Part shown: piece after piece, positions 47,916 through 57,698 of the stretch
Layout: each line of letters begins with the position of its first letter
Numbering within the stretch: position 1 is the stretch's first letter
Source: Limnoraphis robusta CS-951
Lineage (GTDB): Bacteria; Cyanobacteriota; Cyanobacteriia; Cyanobacteriales; Microcoleaceae
Assembly (NCBI RefSeq): GCF_000972705.2
Contig: NZ_LATL02000068.1
Coordinates: 14,083-78,082, forward strand
DNA length: 64,000 nucleotides
Direction: 5' to 3'
The notes under the pieces: model-generated
Database searches by the model: none
Told to the model about the DNA's origin: nothing
The model's input: the letters and a program-made list of their open reading frames with translations, nothing else
Program-made: the position numbers and the translations under genes

Positions 47916-48797
47916 ATGCTTGCTATGGATTTTAGCCTTTTTGATTTGTTCTGGGTTTTTCTAGTGATTAGCTCTTTGCAACCCGTGATTCAGAAACGTT
48001 CGATTGAGTCGCGTCGGATCAAAGCGATTCGAGAATTAGAACAGAAGCGTAAAAGTCGCGTGATTTTGCTGATTCATCGCCAAGAGTCTATCAGTTTGTT
48101 TGGGATTCCGCTATCGCGCTATATTAGTATCGAGGACTCTGAACAAGTTCTCCGGGCTATTCGCCTCACTCCCCCTGATGTTCCGATTGATTTGATTCTG
48201 CATACTCCAGGCGGTTTGGTTTTAGCCACTGAACAGATTGCTCACGCTTTAATTCGCCATCAAGCTAAAGTAACGGTGTTTGTGCCTCACTATGCCATGA
48301 GTGGGGGAACGATGTTGGCTTTGGCCTCTGATGAAATTGTCATGGATGAGAACGCAGTTTTAGGCCCGGTTGATCCGCAGTTGGGAAATTTTCCGGCGGC
48401 TAGTATCTTAAAAGTTCTTGAAGATAAACCGATTAGCGAAATTGATGATCAAACGCTGATTATGGCTGATATTTCTCGCAAAGCAATTCGCCAAGTGCAA
48501 AAGTTTGTTAGAACTCTGCTCGAAGATAACATCCCTGAACAAAAAATTGACCCCAGCCGCATTGATGGGGTGATTGATGCCCTAACCACAGGTCGGATTA
48601 CTCACGATTGTCCGATTATGGTAGAAGATGCGGAAAAACTGGGATTACCTGTAACTCCAGGATTGCCAAAATCAATTTATTATCTGATGGATTTGTATCC
48701 TCAGCCGCGAGGCAACCGTCCGACTGTACAATACATTCCCATGCCTTACAAACCTCCGGCTTTGCCTGAAGGGGCTGAAAAGTCAGATAGACGCTAG
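47916..48797 (+). CDS. SDH-type serine protease (ClpP/crotonase fold, SppA-like)
   Basis: 293 residues. One N-terminal membrane anchor (FDLFWVFLVISSLQPVI), then a serine dehydrogenase proteinase domain: VPIDLILHTPGGLVLATEQI, VTVFVPHYAMSGGTMLALAS with the nucleophile Ser in MSGGT, and DENAVLGPVDPQLG. The family members are membrane-attached proteases that probably degrade membrane or signal peptides. ATG codons at 47916 and 47925 are both possible. It lies 48 bp upstream of the prolyl oligopeptidase gene on the same strand and may be co-transcribed with it. Confidence 0.9.
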   Translation: MLAMDFSLFDLFWVFLVISSLQPVIQKRSIESRRIKAIRELEQKRKSRVILLIHRQESISLFGIPLSRYISIEDSEQVLRAIRLTPPDVPIDLILHTPGGLVLATEQIAHALIRHQAKVTVFVPHYAMSGGTMLALASDEIVMDENAVLGPVDPQLGNFPAASILKVLEDKPISEIDDQTLIMADISRKAIRQVQKFVRTLLEDNIPEQKIDPSRIDGVIDALTTGRITHDCPIMVEDAEKLGLPVTPGLPKSIYYLMDLYPQPRGNRPTVQYIPMPYKPPALPEGAEKSDRR

Positions 48798-48845
48798 TTT
48801 TTACCGACGAACACTTGAGATCAACCGTTACCGACAGGCTAAATT

Positions 48846-50918
48846 ATGTTAGACTCCCAACTTTCTCGACCTTATCCGACCACTCGCCAAGCCGATCAAA
48901 TTGATGATTATCACGGGATCAAAGTGGCTGATCCTTATCGTTGGTTAGAAGATCCGAACTCGGAAGAAACCAAAGCCTGGGTTCAAGCCCAAAATCAGGT
49001 GACATTTGGCTATCTGCAAGACATTCCAGCCCGAGAACAACTGAAACAACGCTTGACTCAACTTTGGGATTTCGCCAAATATAGCACGCCTTTTAAGCAG
49101 GGTAATCGCTATTTTTACTTCAAAAATGACGGTTTGCAAAATCAAAGTGTTTTGTATGTTTTGGATAATTTAGACGATCAGCCGGAGGTTCTGATCGATC
49201 CCAATACTTTGTCTGAAGATGGTACCGTTGCCTTGTCAGGAATTGCTCTGAGTGAAGATGGAAATTTAATGGCTTATGGGCTTTCTACCTCGGGTTCCGA
49301 CTGGCAAGACTGGAAAGTTCGAGATATTAATACCAAACAAGATCTTGATGATCATTTAAAGTGGATTAAGTTCTCAGGAGCGTCTTGGACTCACGACCAC
49401 AAAGGCTTTTTTTATAGTCGCTACAACTCACCTAACGAAAACACGAAACTCGAAGATGCTAACTATTATCAAAAATTATTTTATCATCGTTTGGGTACGC
49501 CGCAATCCGAGGATATTTTAATTTACGAACGTCCCGATCAAAAAGAATGGGGCTTTAGTGGTTCGGTGACAGAAGATGGCAAATATTTGATCATTTCCGT
49601 TTGGCGAGGATCTGAACCCAAAAATCTGATTTTCTACAAAGATTTAACTCAACCGGATGCGCCCGTTGTTGAACTGATTAGCGAATTTGAAGCGGAATAT
49701 GGTTTTATTGATTATCAAGATCATCAGTTTTGGTTACAAACGGATCTAGACGCACCCAAAGGGAAAGTGATTTCCTTTGATATTAACAGCAAAACTCAAA
49801 CTGAAATTATCCCCGAAATCGAGGATACGCTGCAAGGAATTAATGTTCTCAATCATCAGTTTATCGCCTTTTATCTCAAAGATGCTCACACTCAAATTAA
49901 AATCTTAAATCTTGATGGATCTTTTGTGCGAGAGGTGGAGTTACCGGGTATTGGTTCTGCGGGCGGATTTGGCGGCAAACGTCACGAGACAGAAACCTTT
50001 TATGCTTATACCAGTTTTACGACTCCGACGACCATTTACCGCTATGATATGGTAACAGGAGAAAGCCGTCTGTATCGTCAGCCAGAAGTTGATTTTAACC
50101 CGGAAAATTACGAAACCCAACAGATTTTTTATCAGAGTAAAGACGGAACTCAAGTTCCGATGTTTATTACTCACAAAAAAGGTTTATCGCTTGATGGAAA
50201 TAATCCGACTATTTTGTATGGATATGGTGGGTTTAGTGCTTCCTTAACACCGAATTTTTCGATTAGTCGAATGGCTTGGTTAGAAATGGGTGGGGTTTAT
50301 GCGATTCCCAATTTACGAGGTGGGGGTGAATATGGGGAAGAATGGCATCAAGCAGGTACAAAAAACAAGAAGCAAAATGTCTTTGATGATTTCATTGGGG
50401 CGGCGGAATGGCTGATTAACAACAAATACACTTGTTCGCAAAAATTAGCGATTTCGGGTGGAAGTAATGGCGGTTTATTGGTGGGGGCTTGTATGACTCA
50501 ACGCCCTGATTTGTTTGGGGCGGCGTTACCCGCAGTCGGGGTGATGGATATGTTGCGTTTTCATAAGTTTACAATCGGTTGGGCTTGGTGTTCTGAATAT
50601 GGTTCACCGGATAATTTTGAAGATTTTAACGCGATTTACGCCTATTCTCCCTTGCATAATTTGAAACCGGAAACGGCTTATCCTGCGACTTTAATTTCTA
50701 CTGCTGATCACGATGATCGAGTGGTTCCGGCTCATAGTTTTAAGTTTGCTGCGGCATTACAAGCGGCTCATGTGGGGGAAAATCCGGTGTTAATTCGGAT
50801 AGAAACGAAAGCCGGACATGGGGCGGGTAAACCGACGGCAAAAATTATCGAAGAATTAGCCGATGAGTTTGGATTTTTGGTGAAGGTATTTGAAATGAAT
50901 CCGAGTTTTAATCTGTAG
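48846..50918 (+). CDS. Prolyl oligopeptidase (family S9A)
   Basis: 690 residues, the usual size. An N-terminal segment YPTTRQADQIDDYHGIKVADPYRWLEDPNSEETKAWV leads into a seven-bladed beta propeller, and the C-terminal alpha/beta hydrolase has the nucleophile SGGSNGGLLVGA, the Asp in STADHDDRVVPAHS and the His in TKAGHGAGKPT. It cleaves short peptides after proline in the cytosol. It lies 48 bp after the SDH-type protease gene; both are peptide-degrading enzymes. A perfect palindrome follows about 17 bp after its stop. Confidence 0.95.
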   Translation: MLDSQLSRPYPTTRQADQIDDYHGIKVADPYRWLEDPNSEETKAWVQAQNQVTFGYLQDIPAREQLKQRLTQLWDFAKYSTPFKQGNRYFYFKNDGLQNQSVLYVLDNLDDQPEVLIDPNTLSEDGTVALSGIALSEDGNLMAYGLSTSGSDWQDWKVRDINTKQDLDDHLKWIKFSGASWTHDHKGFFYSRYNSPNENTKLEDANYYQKLFYHRLGTPQSEDILIYERPDQKEWGFSGSVTEDGKYLIISVWRGSEPKNLIFYKDLTQPDAPVVELISEFEAEYGFIDYQDHQFWLQTDLDAPKGKVISFDINSKTQTEIIPEIEDTLQGINVLNHQFIAFYLKDAHTQIKILNLDGSFVREVELPGIGSAGGFGGKRHETETFYAYTSFTTPTTIYRYDMVTGESRLYRQPEVDFNPENYETQQIFYQSKDGTQVPMFITHKKGLSLDGNNPTILYGYGGFSASLTPNFSISRMAWLEMGGVYAIPNLRGGGEYGEEWHQAGTKNKKQNVFDDFIGAAEWLINNKYTCSQKLAISGGSNGGLLVGACMTQRPDLFGAALPAVGVMDMLRFHKFTIGWAWCSEYGSPDNFEDFNAIYAYSPLHNLKPETAYPATLISTADHDDRVVPAHSFKFAAALQAAHVGENPVLIRIETKAGHGAGKPTAKIIEELADEFGFLVKVFEMNPSFNL

Positions 50919-50935
50919 AAAATTAACGGATTGGC

Positions 50936-50951
50936 AGCGGCTCGAGCCGCT
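50936..50951 (+). terminator. Palindromic hairpin after the prolyl oligopeptidase gene
   Basis: AGCGGCTCGAGCCGCT is a perfect 16-bp palindrome followed by CTTTAACTC. The T-run is short, so termination would be weak; the position just after the stop supports the role. Confidence 0.45.
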
Positions 50952-51106
50952 CTTTAACTCAAAATATGGTGATTATAATAAGATTTATAATGAGCAATAG
51001 ACCTGAACAGTTGCTTTCTAAAATTTATGTTAAGAAAAAGTCAGGATCGAGGGCGATCGTATTGTAAAATGAAGAGTGAAGACCAGGCCACACACGAGAC
51101 CGAAAA

Positions 51107-51445
51107 ATGACCCAAAGCCATCCAGAAGCGCTAACCATTCAGGAACGAACCGGACTCAAACAGAAGCACTTTGCCGACTTGATCCGAGCCGCACAAATCA
51201 TTTTTGATCCCAGTGGCGGAATTACGGGTCGGGTGGTGAATGCAGATTGGCAAGAATTCGGTATTCCTGTTGAAGTTGAGGAAAATCTTAAAATTTTAGG
51301 AGAGAAATATCGTTATGCTTCTCCTCATTTACCCATAGAAGAAGTTTGGGAACAACTCATCCCAGAAACTCGGAGTTGGTTTATTGAAAATAAAGATGAA
51401 TTGTGGTTGTTGGAAGAAGCTTTTCCGGCTCTTGACGAAGACTAA
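51107..51445 (+). CDS. Small acidic hypothetical protein
   Basis: 112 residues: TIQERTGLKQKHFADLIRAA, GITGRVVNADWQEFGIPVEV, PHLPIEEVWEQLIPETRSWF, ending WLLEEAFPALDED. No signal peptide or membrane helix. I do not recognise the family. The next small gene (51693) is on the same strand but 250 bp away. The gap contains a short coding remnant. Confidence 0.7.
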   Translation: MTQSHPEALTIQERTGLKQKHFADLIRAAQIIFDPSGGITGRVVNADWQEFGIPVEVEENLKILGEKYRYASPHLPIEEVWEQLIPETRSWFIENKDELWLLEEAFPALDED

Positions 51446-51513
51446 AAATTAGCGGAAATTGCTCGGTGCGATCGCCCATTGCGGTCAATTCATTCAAACT
51501 GTATACAGTCTAA

Positions 51514-51627
51514 CCAACCCCAGACAACCCATTGGGTCGTCTCTATTTTAGAGTCCATTATGAAGCTGATTATGAAGCATTAAAAAATATTGCTGAGAAG
51601 GTAGAATTAACCTTGACTTTTCGTTGA
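51514..51627 (+). pseudogene. Short coding remnant
   Basis: After a TAA at 51511 the frame reads PTPDNPLGRLYFRVHYEADY, then EALKNIAEKVELTLTFR and TGA. It has no start codon or ribosome site. The composition looks coded, but I recognise no family. Confidence 0.3.
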
Positions 51628-51692
51628 AAATGTATTATCAATGTAATATAATGAAGATAGTCGTTCTATGCTGAACTGAGGCAAGTTAAACA

Positions 51693-52028
51693 GTGAGCAA
51701 TTTCTCACAGAAAGTCAACCCGAAACCTAATCTTCTCTATCAACGACTAGAGGAGGCTCTCCAACAGGGGAATGAAGTGCAGGTCGTGTCATCCTGTGGC
51801 AGATTTTTTGGAATTCCATCTGCTCTGGATGATGAATTTTTGGAACTCGTTAATCTGTATATTCCCACTGAGGAAGAAGGTTGGGAAGATGAGCCATACG
51901 AACGCACAGTTTGGTTGATTAAAATTTCTGAGATTGTTGCAGTTGCTTATCCAATTCAATCGCTATCAAAAGCTCAATTAGAATCCTTGATTAATCCCAG
52001 TCAAACCGTCTTTGAATCCGAAGATTAA
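51693..52028 (+). CDS. Small hypothetical protein
   Basis: 111 residues starting with GTG at 51693. Content: LLYQRLEEALQQGNEVQVVS, SCGRFFGIPSALDDEFLELV, EPYERTVWLIKISEIVAVAY. The pattern VVSSCGRFFGIPSALDDEFLELV and the WLIKISEIVAVAYP strand suggest a small beta-barrel-like domain with an acidic loop. Not recognised. A possible hairpin-forming inverted repeat follows. Confidence 0.7.
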   Translation: MSNFSQKVNPKPNLLYQRLEEALQQGNEVQVVSSCGRFFGIPSALDDEFLELVNLYIPTEEEGWEDEPYERTVWLIKISEIVAVAYPIQSLSKAQLESLINPSQTVFESED

Positions 52029-52042
52029 TCAATCAACTCAAC

Positions 52043-52147
52043 GAGGTGGTTTTCCCCTGAATTCAAAAACAATAACCCTTGATTGTCCTCTGGGATTCCC
52101 TGAATTCCAATTCATCACATAAACTGACTTCTAGGGATTTCCACCTC
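52043..52147. repeat. Imperfect inverted repeat
   Basis: GAGGTGG at 52043-52049 with adjoining TTTTCCCCT mirrors AGGGATTT-CCACCTC ending at 52147. The inner part also repeats GAATTC and GATTGTCCTC/TATTGTCCTC. It may be a small palindromic element. The remaining gap to 52264 shows nothing. Confidence 0.35.
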
Positions 52148-52263
52148 GGCTATTGTCCTCCCAATATTCTATCTTTCTAAACAGAACTCAAATCTTGAAA
52201 CTGACAGGATAAAAAGCTATCTAGCAAGCGAGACGTTTGCACTCAGTTTTGGATTAATCTTAA

Positions 52264-52485
52264 TATAGACTTTATTTTAAACTTTATCACGTTCATTTAT
52301 CAACCGATATCGCCACAGCAAAAGCAGTCGGAATGCGAAAGGGTCATCCCGTTATTTTTCAAGTGAATACGGTTAAAATGTATCAGGATGGTTACACATT
52401 TTATTGTTCTGATAATGGAGTGTGGTTAGTTGAACAGGTTCCGCCGGAATACTTAACTCGCCTTAATTTAGACTCAAAAAAATGA
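52264..52485 (+). pseudogene. kptA: C-terminal relic of RNA 2'-phosphotransferase KptA/Tpt1
   Basis: The frame after a stop at 52261 reads YHVHLSTDIATAKAVGMRKG, HPVIFQVNTVKMYQDGYTFY, CSDNGVWLVEQVPPEYL. This is the last third of KptA (V-H-L-S-x-D, VG-R-x-G-x-P, D-G-x-x-F-Y-x-S-x-N-G-V-W-L, V-P-P-x-Y-L). The catalytic N-terminal half is missing and no start exists. The TGA overlaps the ATG of the exonuclease gene (ATGA at 52482-52485), which implies the two were once translationally coupled. Confidence 0.8.
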
Positions 52486-53057
52486 ATATTAACAACTATG
52501 ATTATTGTTTAGTGATTGACTTGGAAGCCACCTGTTGCGATCGCCAAACGATTCCTCGTAATCAGATGGAAATTATCGAAATAGGGGCGGTAATAGTTGA
52601 GACCCAAAACCTCACTTCCGTTCGGGAATTTCAGACCTTTGTTAAACCCGTTCGTCATCCAATTTTAACAGATTTTTGCCATCAATTAACCTCTATTACT
52701 CAAGCCCAAGTTGATCAGGCTCCCAGCTATTCTGAAGCGGTTAAAAATTTTAAAACTTGGTTGTCTGAATATTCAGATTTTCGTTTTATTTGGGGGTCTT
52801 GGGGAGAATATGATCGCCAACAATTTGAACAAGATAGTCAGTTTCATCACTTGTTTTTTCCGATAGATTATCCTCATATTAATCTCAAAAAAATGTTTAG
52901 CAAGAGTCAAAATTTAAAAGGACATTATGGTATGGCTGAAGCTTTAAAAATGGCAGGAATTACCCTAGAAGGAACTCATCATAGAGGAATTGATGATACT
53001 CGTAATATTGTGAAATTAATGCCTTATATTTTAGGCGTTAAAAAGTTACAGAATTAA
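52482..53057 (+). CDS. DEDDh 3'-5' exonuclease (ERI-1/Exonuclease family)
   Basis: 191 residues. The four acidic residues and general-base His are in place: VIDLEATCCD (Asp, Glu), the Asp of the WGEYDRQQFEQD region, and THHRGIDDTRNIVKL (His and Asp). It is similar to the ERI-1/KapD-type exonucleases that trim RNA or DNA 3' ends. Its ATG overlaps the stop of the kptA relic, so it may be a former partner in RNA end processing. The GNAT gene follows 29 bp after. Confidence 0.9.
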   Translation: MNINNYDYCLVIDLEATCCDRQTIPRNQMEIIEIGAVIVETQNLTSVREFQTFVKPVRHPILTDFCHQLTSITQAQVDQAPSYSEAVKNFKTWLSEYSDFRFIWGSWGEYDRQQFEQDSQFHHLFFPIDYPHINLKKMFSKSQNLKGHYGMAEALKMAGITLEGTHHRGIDDTRNIVKLMPYILGVKKLQN

Positions 53058-53086
53058 GTCTTATATTAAGGAGTTAAAGGTTAACG

Positions 53087-53923
53087 ATGAAAATTAATCA
53101 TTTTGATAATCCTCAGTTATTTTATCAACAAGCTAAAAACTATTTACTGCGGTATGAAGCAGAACATAACTTACTCTTAGGAATTAGTCAAACCTTAATT
53201 CATTCACCGGAAAGATATGGAAGTGAACCCTATTTAGCTACAGTAGAAGAAGAAGGTAAAATTCTAGCGGTTGCGATGAGAACTCCTCCTTATAATTTTC
53301 TCCTTTCAAAAATTGAAAATTTTGCCGCTATTGAAGTGATCGCCCAAGATTTATATGAAAAGCAAATATCATTACCTGGAGTGAGCGGTTTAACGGCTGA
53401 AACTGAAACTTTCGCTCAAAAATGGCACAGCTTAACGCATCAGGCTTATGAAATAGAAATGCACTTGAGAATTCATCAACTCAAACAGGTTGAAGCTATC
53501 TCGAAAGTGAATGGTTTTTTGCGTTTAGCAACAGAAAATGATCGCGCTTTACTCTTCAATTGGTATGAGCAATTTATTCAAGAAGCGGCACCCTCTGAAC
53601 CCACGAGTATTGAAAAAACTGTTGATTATCATTTATCTCAAAATCACATTTATCTTTGGCAAAATGAAGTTCCGGTTTCGATGGCTTCCGCAACTGAAGC
53701 CACTCAAAATTCAAGCCGAATAGGGCCAGTTTATACCCCTCCAGAATACCGAAAAAAAGGCTATGCGAGCGCTTGTGTTGCCACTCTCAGTCAACAATTA
53801 CTCAATCAAGGTTATCAGGCTTGCTACCTTTATACGGATTTAGCAAATCCCACATCCAATCATATTTATAAAACCATTGGCTATCAACCTGTTTGCGATT
53901 GGAACATTTATCAGTTTAAATAA
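53087..53923 (+). CDS. GNAT-family N-acetyltransferase
   Basis: 278 residues. An N-terminal region (YLLRYEAEHNLLLGISQTLI) that is common in two-domain GNATs precedes the acetyl-CoA-binding part: IGPVYTPPEYRKKGYASACVATLSQQLL (R/Q-x-x-G-x-G/A variant RKKGYA) and LYTDLANPTSNHIYKTIGYQPV. It acetylates an unknown small molecule or protein. A ribosome site AAGGAG lies about a dozen bases upstream of ATG. Same strand as the exonuclease gene, spacing 29 bp, so the two are probably one operon. Confidence 0.9.
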   Translation: MKINHFDNPQLFYQQAKNYLLRYEAEHNLLLGISQTLIHSPERYGSEPYLATVEEEGKILAVAMRTPPYNFLLSKIENFAAIEVIAQDLYEKQISLPGVSGLTAETETFAQKWHSLTHQAYEIEMHLRIHQLKQVEAISKVNGFLRLATENDRALLFNWYEQFIQEAAPSEPTSIEKTVDYHLSQNHIYLWQNEVPVSMASATEATQNSSRIGPVYTPPEYRKKGYASACVATLSQQLLNQGYQACYLYTDLANPTSNHIYKTIGYQPVCDWNIYQFK

Positions 53924-53973
53924 TAACATGAGTTTTCCTTCAAAATTCAATCAACTTAACCCTTCTTACTTCC

Positions 53974-54978
53974 ATGTTGAAACCTTTGCCAATACTTCGC
54001 TATTTCCTTCTGGCTGTAGTCACATTTGTCTTAGTAAGCTGTTTTAATACAAGTCTAGATTCTCCGTCTCAACCGGAAGCGGATAATCCTTCTGCTTTTA
54101 AAGTTGCTATTTTATTATCGGGTTCTAAAACGGATGGAAACTGGAATCAAGGATGCTATGAAGGACTCCTAAAAATCGAACAAAAATATAACGCTAAAAT
54201 CGCCTATTCAGAATATGTTACTGCTGATCAAGGTGAAGAAGTCCTGCGACAATATACTAAAGAGGGTTATAATTTTCTCATCGCGGCTGGAGGTGGATAT
54301 CTCAGCGCTATTGAAACCGTAGCTGTAGAATTTCCTCGCGCTAAATTTGCTGTAATTGCTACCTACCCAGGGAATAATAAAAACTTAGGTGCGATCTCTT
54401 TTAGAGCCGGAGAAGTGGGTTATTTATCAGGTGTAATTGCGGCGATGAAAACCCAAACGAATAAAATCGCTTATGTGGCAGGTGCAGACTATCAAATGCC
54501 TGTAGAAGCTGCCACACTTTATCAGCGAGGCGCTCAAGCAATCAATCCAAATATTGAAGTTTATATCGAATATTTGCAAACTTGGACAGATGGAGAAAAA
54601 GCAATAAATGTCACTCAAAATTTAGTCAAAAAAGGGGTTGATGTTTTTACGATTAATGCAGATGAAGCTGGAGTTGCCGCGATAGAAGTTCTCAAACAAA
54701 ATCCAGAAGTTTATATGATTGGTTGGATAAAAGATATGTATGAACTTGCTCCTGATCGGATGATTACCAGTGTTCTGCATGATTTTCCCGCTCTATTACT
54801 GAAAGCCAGTGGTTTAGTGCAGGAAGGACGTTGGCAAGGAACACTCTACAAATTTGGACTCAAAGAGGGAATTTACGAGTTTGCACCCTTCCGAGACTTG
54901 CTTACAGAACAACAAAAACAGACCTTTAGCCAAATTCGAGAACAAGTCGTCAATGGTGAGATTGATATCACACCTTAA
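53974..54978 (+). CDS. BMP-family substrate-binding lipoprotein
   Basis: 334 residues. A lipoprotein signal with lipobox VLVSC (Cys about 23) is followed by the BMP fold: KVAILLSGSKTDGNWNQGCYEGL, FAVIATYPGNNKNLGAISFRAGEVGYLSGVIAAM, GVDVFTINADEAGVAAIEVL, GWIKDMYELAPDRMITSVLHDFPALL. BMP proteins bind nucleosides and related ligands for ABC import. No ABC permease or ATPase follows; instead, 98 bp downstream, come two histidine kinase genes on the same strand. A role as ligand sensor for these kinases is inferred. Confidence 0.9.
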   Translation: MLKPLPILRYFLLAVVTFVLVSCFNTSLDSPSQPEADNPSAFKVAILLSGSKTDGNWNQGCYEGLLKIEQKYNAKIAYSEYVTADQGEEVLRQYTKEGYNFLIAAGGGYLSAIETVAVEFPRAKFAVIATYPGNNKNLGAISFRAGEVGYLSGVIAAMKTQTNKIAYVAGADYQMPVEAATLYQRGAQAINPNIEVYIEYLQTWTDGEKAINVTQNLVKKGVDVFTINADEAGVAAIEVLKQNPEVYMIGWIKDMYELAPDRMITSVLHDFPALLLKASGLVQEGRWQGTLYKFGLKEGIYEFAPFRDLLTEQQKQTFSQIREQVVNGEIDITP

Positions 54979-55076
54979 AAACTTAGGATAAGCTAGAAAT
55001 ATTAATCAAAAGACGCTCGCTTGGGGCTATTTTCGAGTTCCCTGGCTGACCCCTAAGTGACCCGAAACGATGACTT

Positions 55077-57698
55077 ATGAACAAACTTGACCTCCCAAGA
55101 TACCTGAAAGTCAAACGATCCGAGCAATCTTCTATTGCCCAGCAACTCCGTTTTAGCATTATCTTTTTGATAGTTTCTAGCCTATTAACGACAGGGAGTA
55201 TTCTGATTTACTCCAGTTCACAAACTCAGCTTAAACAATCTCAAATTTTGCAACAAGAGCGATCAAAAATAGCTGCAAATAGGATTGAAAGTTACATCAA
55301 TGATTTACAGGGAAAACTGCTTTTTCTTTCCCGTGTACGAGGTTTTACAGAACTTTCTCCCGCTTCTCAAAAAAAATTGCTTGAAGGCTTAAGTCGTTAT
55401 AATGATGCCTATGAAATGATGGCAATTCTCAACTCAAAAGGCGATCCGGTTGCTGTTTATTCTCCTTATACAGAAGTGAAGCTTGGGAATTTTCAAGAGA
55501 CTCCCCTATTTATCAACTCATTTAAACAGCAAGAAAACTATGTAGATTTAGTGAAAATTTATCCAGAAACACAAGCCCTGATCACGACTTTAGCGGTTCC
55601 CATCCGCAACTCATTAGATCAAGTTGATGGTGTATTGCTGGCTAAAATTAATCTCAAGTTTTTAGATTTTGTTGTCTCCCAAACTGAAGTGGGAAAAACA
55701 GGCTATGCTTATATCCTGGATCATCGGGATGTTTTGATTGCTAAAAATCATCGTATTACCCAAATCAATAGATTAGACAGTATTTCAGAGCGAAATTTTC
55801 TTGAAAAATTAAATGAAAATCAAGACAATTCTTTAATCACCTATCAAGGTTTAAGCGGACAAGAAGTTTTAGGGGCGATCTCACCCGTTAAGAATACTTA
55901 CTGGAATGTTATTGTTGAACTGCCCATCAAGGAAGCCTATGCACCTGTGCGTCGCTTAATTCTTAGCATGATTGGATTGTTAGTTCTGTCGATTTTGAGT
56001 GCAGTTTGGGTAAGCATTTTTCTCTCACAACGGTTAGTTTATCCTCTGAAGATTCTCACTCAAGCGGCGGCTAATATTCGTCAGGGAAATCTTCAGGAAA
56101 GGGTGAATATTAACCTCAGCAATGAACTCGGAATTTTAGCACAAGCCTTTAACCAAATGGCGCAACAATTACAAGAGTCTTTTCAAGCATTAGCTCAAAG
56201 CAATCAAGAATTAGAAATCAGAGTTGAAGAACGAACAGGAGAGTTAGCCCAAGCTAAAGAAAAAGCCGAAGTCGCAAACCTTGCTAAAAGTGAATTCCTC
56301 TCAAATATGAGCCATGAACTGCGAACACCCCTGAATGGAATTTTAGGTTATGCTCAAATTTTACAACGCGATCGCACAATCACTTCCCGTCAACTTGAAG
56401 GCGTAAATGTTATTCTAAAAAGTGGCAATCACCTTTTGACTTTAATTAATGATATTCTAGATTTCTCAAAAATTGAAGCCCGAAAATTAGAACTCTATAC
56501 CAGCAATATTAATCTGGCGAGTACAATTGATAGTGTGGTTGCGATTATCCAGATGCGTGCTGTAGAAAAAGATATTATCTTTCATTATCAAGCCGATCCT
56601 CATTTACCTCAAGGTATTATCGCCGACGAAAAACGCCTCAGACAAATTTTGCTTAATCTGCTGGGAAATGCAGTAAAATTTACGGATAACGGCAGCGTAA
56701 CCTTAAAACTCAGTGTACTTGAAAAATCAATACCTTCTTCATCCTCTACAGTCCGATTACGTTTTGAAGTAATAGATACTGGAGTTGGGATGAGTTTAGA
56801 TCAACTCGATAAAATCTTTCAAGCTTTTGAACAAGTGGGAGACGTTAAACGTCGATCAGAAGGAACAGGTTTAGGGTTAGCCATTTCACGTCAATTAGTG
56901 GAAATGATGGGGGGTAAACTACAGGTTAAAAGTCAACTCAATCAGGGTTCAACCTTCTGGTTTGACCTTAATTTTCCAGTCGTTCAAGTTTTATATTCTT
57001 CTCCTTTAGAAACAGTTGATAACATTACTGGATATAAAGGAAAACGCCGTCAGGTTTTAATTGTTGATGATAAAAAAGCCAATATGGCTGTCTTGCAGGA
57101 TATGCTTGAACCGTTAGGATTTGAGATTATTTTAGCAGAAGATGGTCAGCAAGCCATAGACCAAACAGAACAGTTTAAACCCGACTTAATTCTAACAGAT
57201 TTAGTCATGCCCGTTAAAAGTGGTTTTGAAGCGGTTAAAGAGATTCGAGAAAATCCCGAAATTAAAGATACTAAAATTATTGCCGTTTCTGCAAGTGTCA
57301 TGCAACCCGATTTTAAACGCAGTGTAATAGCCGGATGTGATGGCTTTATTCCCAAACCTGTAGATGAAAAACAACTCCTGTCAATGATTGCCGAACATTT
57401 GCAGCTAGAATGGATTTATGATACGACTTCAGGAGAAACTTTTACACCAGAAATCAGCAGTGAAACGCCATCTAACTGCGAGTTTGTTGTTCCCGATATT
57501 GAAGAAATGAAGGTTCTCTACGATTTAGCAATGCTGGGTAGCATGACCAAAATTCGACAGCAAGCTAGTCATTTAGAAAAACTTGATGAAAAATATATTC
57601 CTTTTGCTCAGAAAATTACTGAATTAGCACAAGGATTTCAAGAAAAAGCCATCATCAATTTAATTGAAAAATATTTAGACTTGGGAGAGGAACAATGA
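55077..57698 (+). CDS. Hybrid histidine kinase: Cache-HAMP-HisKA-HATPase-REC
   Basis: 873 residues. TM1 about 25-47, an extracytoplasmic Cache domain ([20 protein letters not shown]), TM2 about 295-320, HAMP with coiled linker, His[12 protein letters not shown] (H413), HATPase [27 protein letters not shown] (D708), and a helical tail of about 75 residues. It is similar in plan to the kinase at 718-3867 but lacks PAS. Downstream of the BMP lipoprotein gene, and its stop overlaps the next kinase start by four bases (ATGA at 57695). Inner membrane. Confidence 0.94.
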   Translation: MNKLDLPRYLKVKRSEQSSIAQQLRFSIIFLIVSSLLTTGSILIYSSSQTQLKQSQILQQERSKIAANRIESYINDLQGKLLFLSRVRGFTELSPASQKKLLEGLSRYNDAYEMMAILNSKGDPVAVYSPYTEVKLGNFQETPLFINSFKQQENYVDLVKIYPETQALITTLAVPIRNSLDQVDGVLLAKINLKFLDFVVSQTEVGKTGYAYILDHRDVLIAKNHRITQINRLDSISERNFLEKLNENQDNSLITYQGLSGQEVLGAISPVKNTYWNVIVELPIKEAYAPVRRLILSMIGLLVLSILSAVWVSIFLSQRLVYPLKILTQAAANIRQGNLQERVNINLSNELGILAQAFNQMAQQLQESFQALAQSNQELEIRVEERTGELAQAKEKAEVANLAKSEFLSNMSHELRTPLNGILGYAQILQRDRTITSRQLEGVNVILKSGNHLLTLINDILDFSKIEARKLELYTSNINLASTIDSVVAIIQMRAVEKDIIFHYQADPHLPQGIIADEKRLRQILLNLLGNAVKFTDNGSVTLKLSVLEKSIPSSSSTVRLRFEVIDTGVGMSLDQLDKIFQAFEQVGDVKRRSEGTGLGLAISRQLVEMMGGKLQVKSQLNQGSTFWFDLNFPVVQVLYSSPLETVDNITGYKGKRRQVLIVDDKKANMAVLQDMLEPLGFEIILAEDGQQAIDQTEQFKPDLILTDLVMPVKSGFEAVKEIRENPEIKDTKIIAVSASVMQPDFKRSVIAGCDGFIPKPVDEKQLLSMIAEHLQLEWIYDTTSGETFTPEISSETPSNCEFVVPDIEEMKVLYDLAMLGSMTKIRQQASHLEKLDEKYIPFAQKITELAQGFQEKAIINLIEKYLDLGEEQ

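Noticed and set aside
53974..54978. Part of a nucleoside ABC importer operon
   Set aside because: No permease or ATPase gene is present on either side; only kinases follow.
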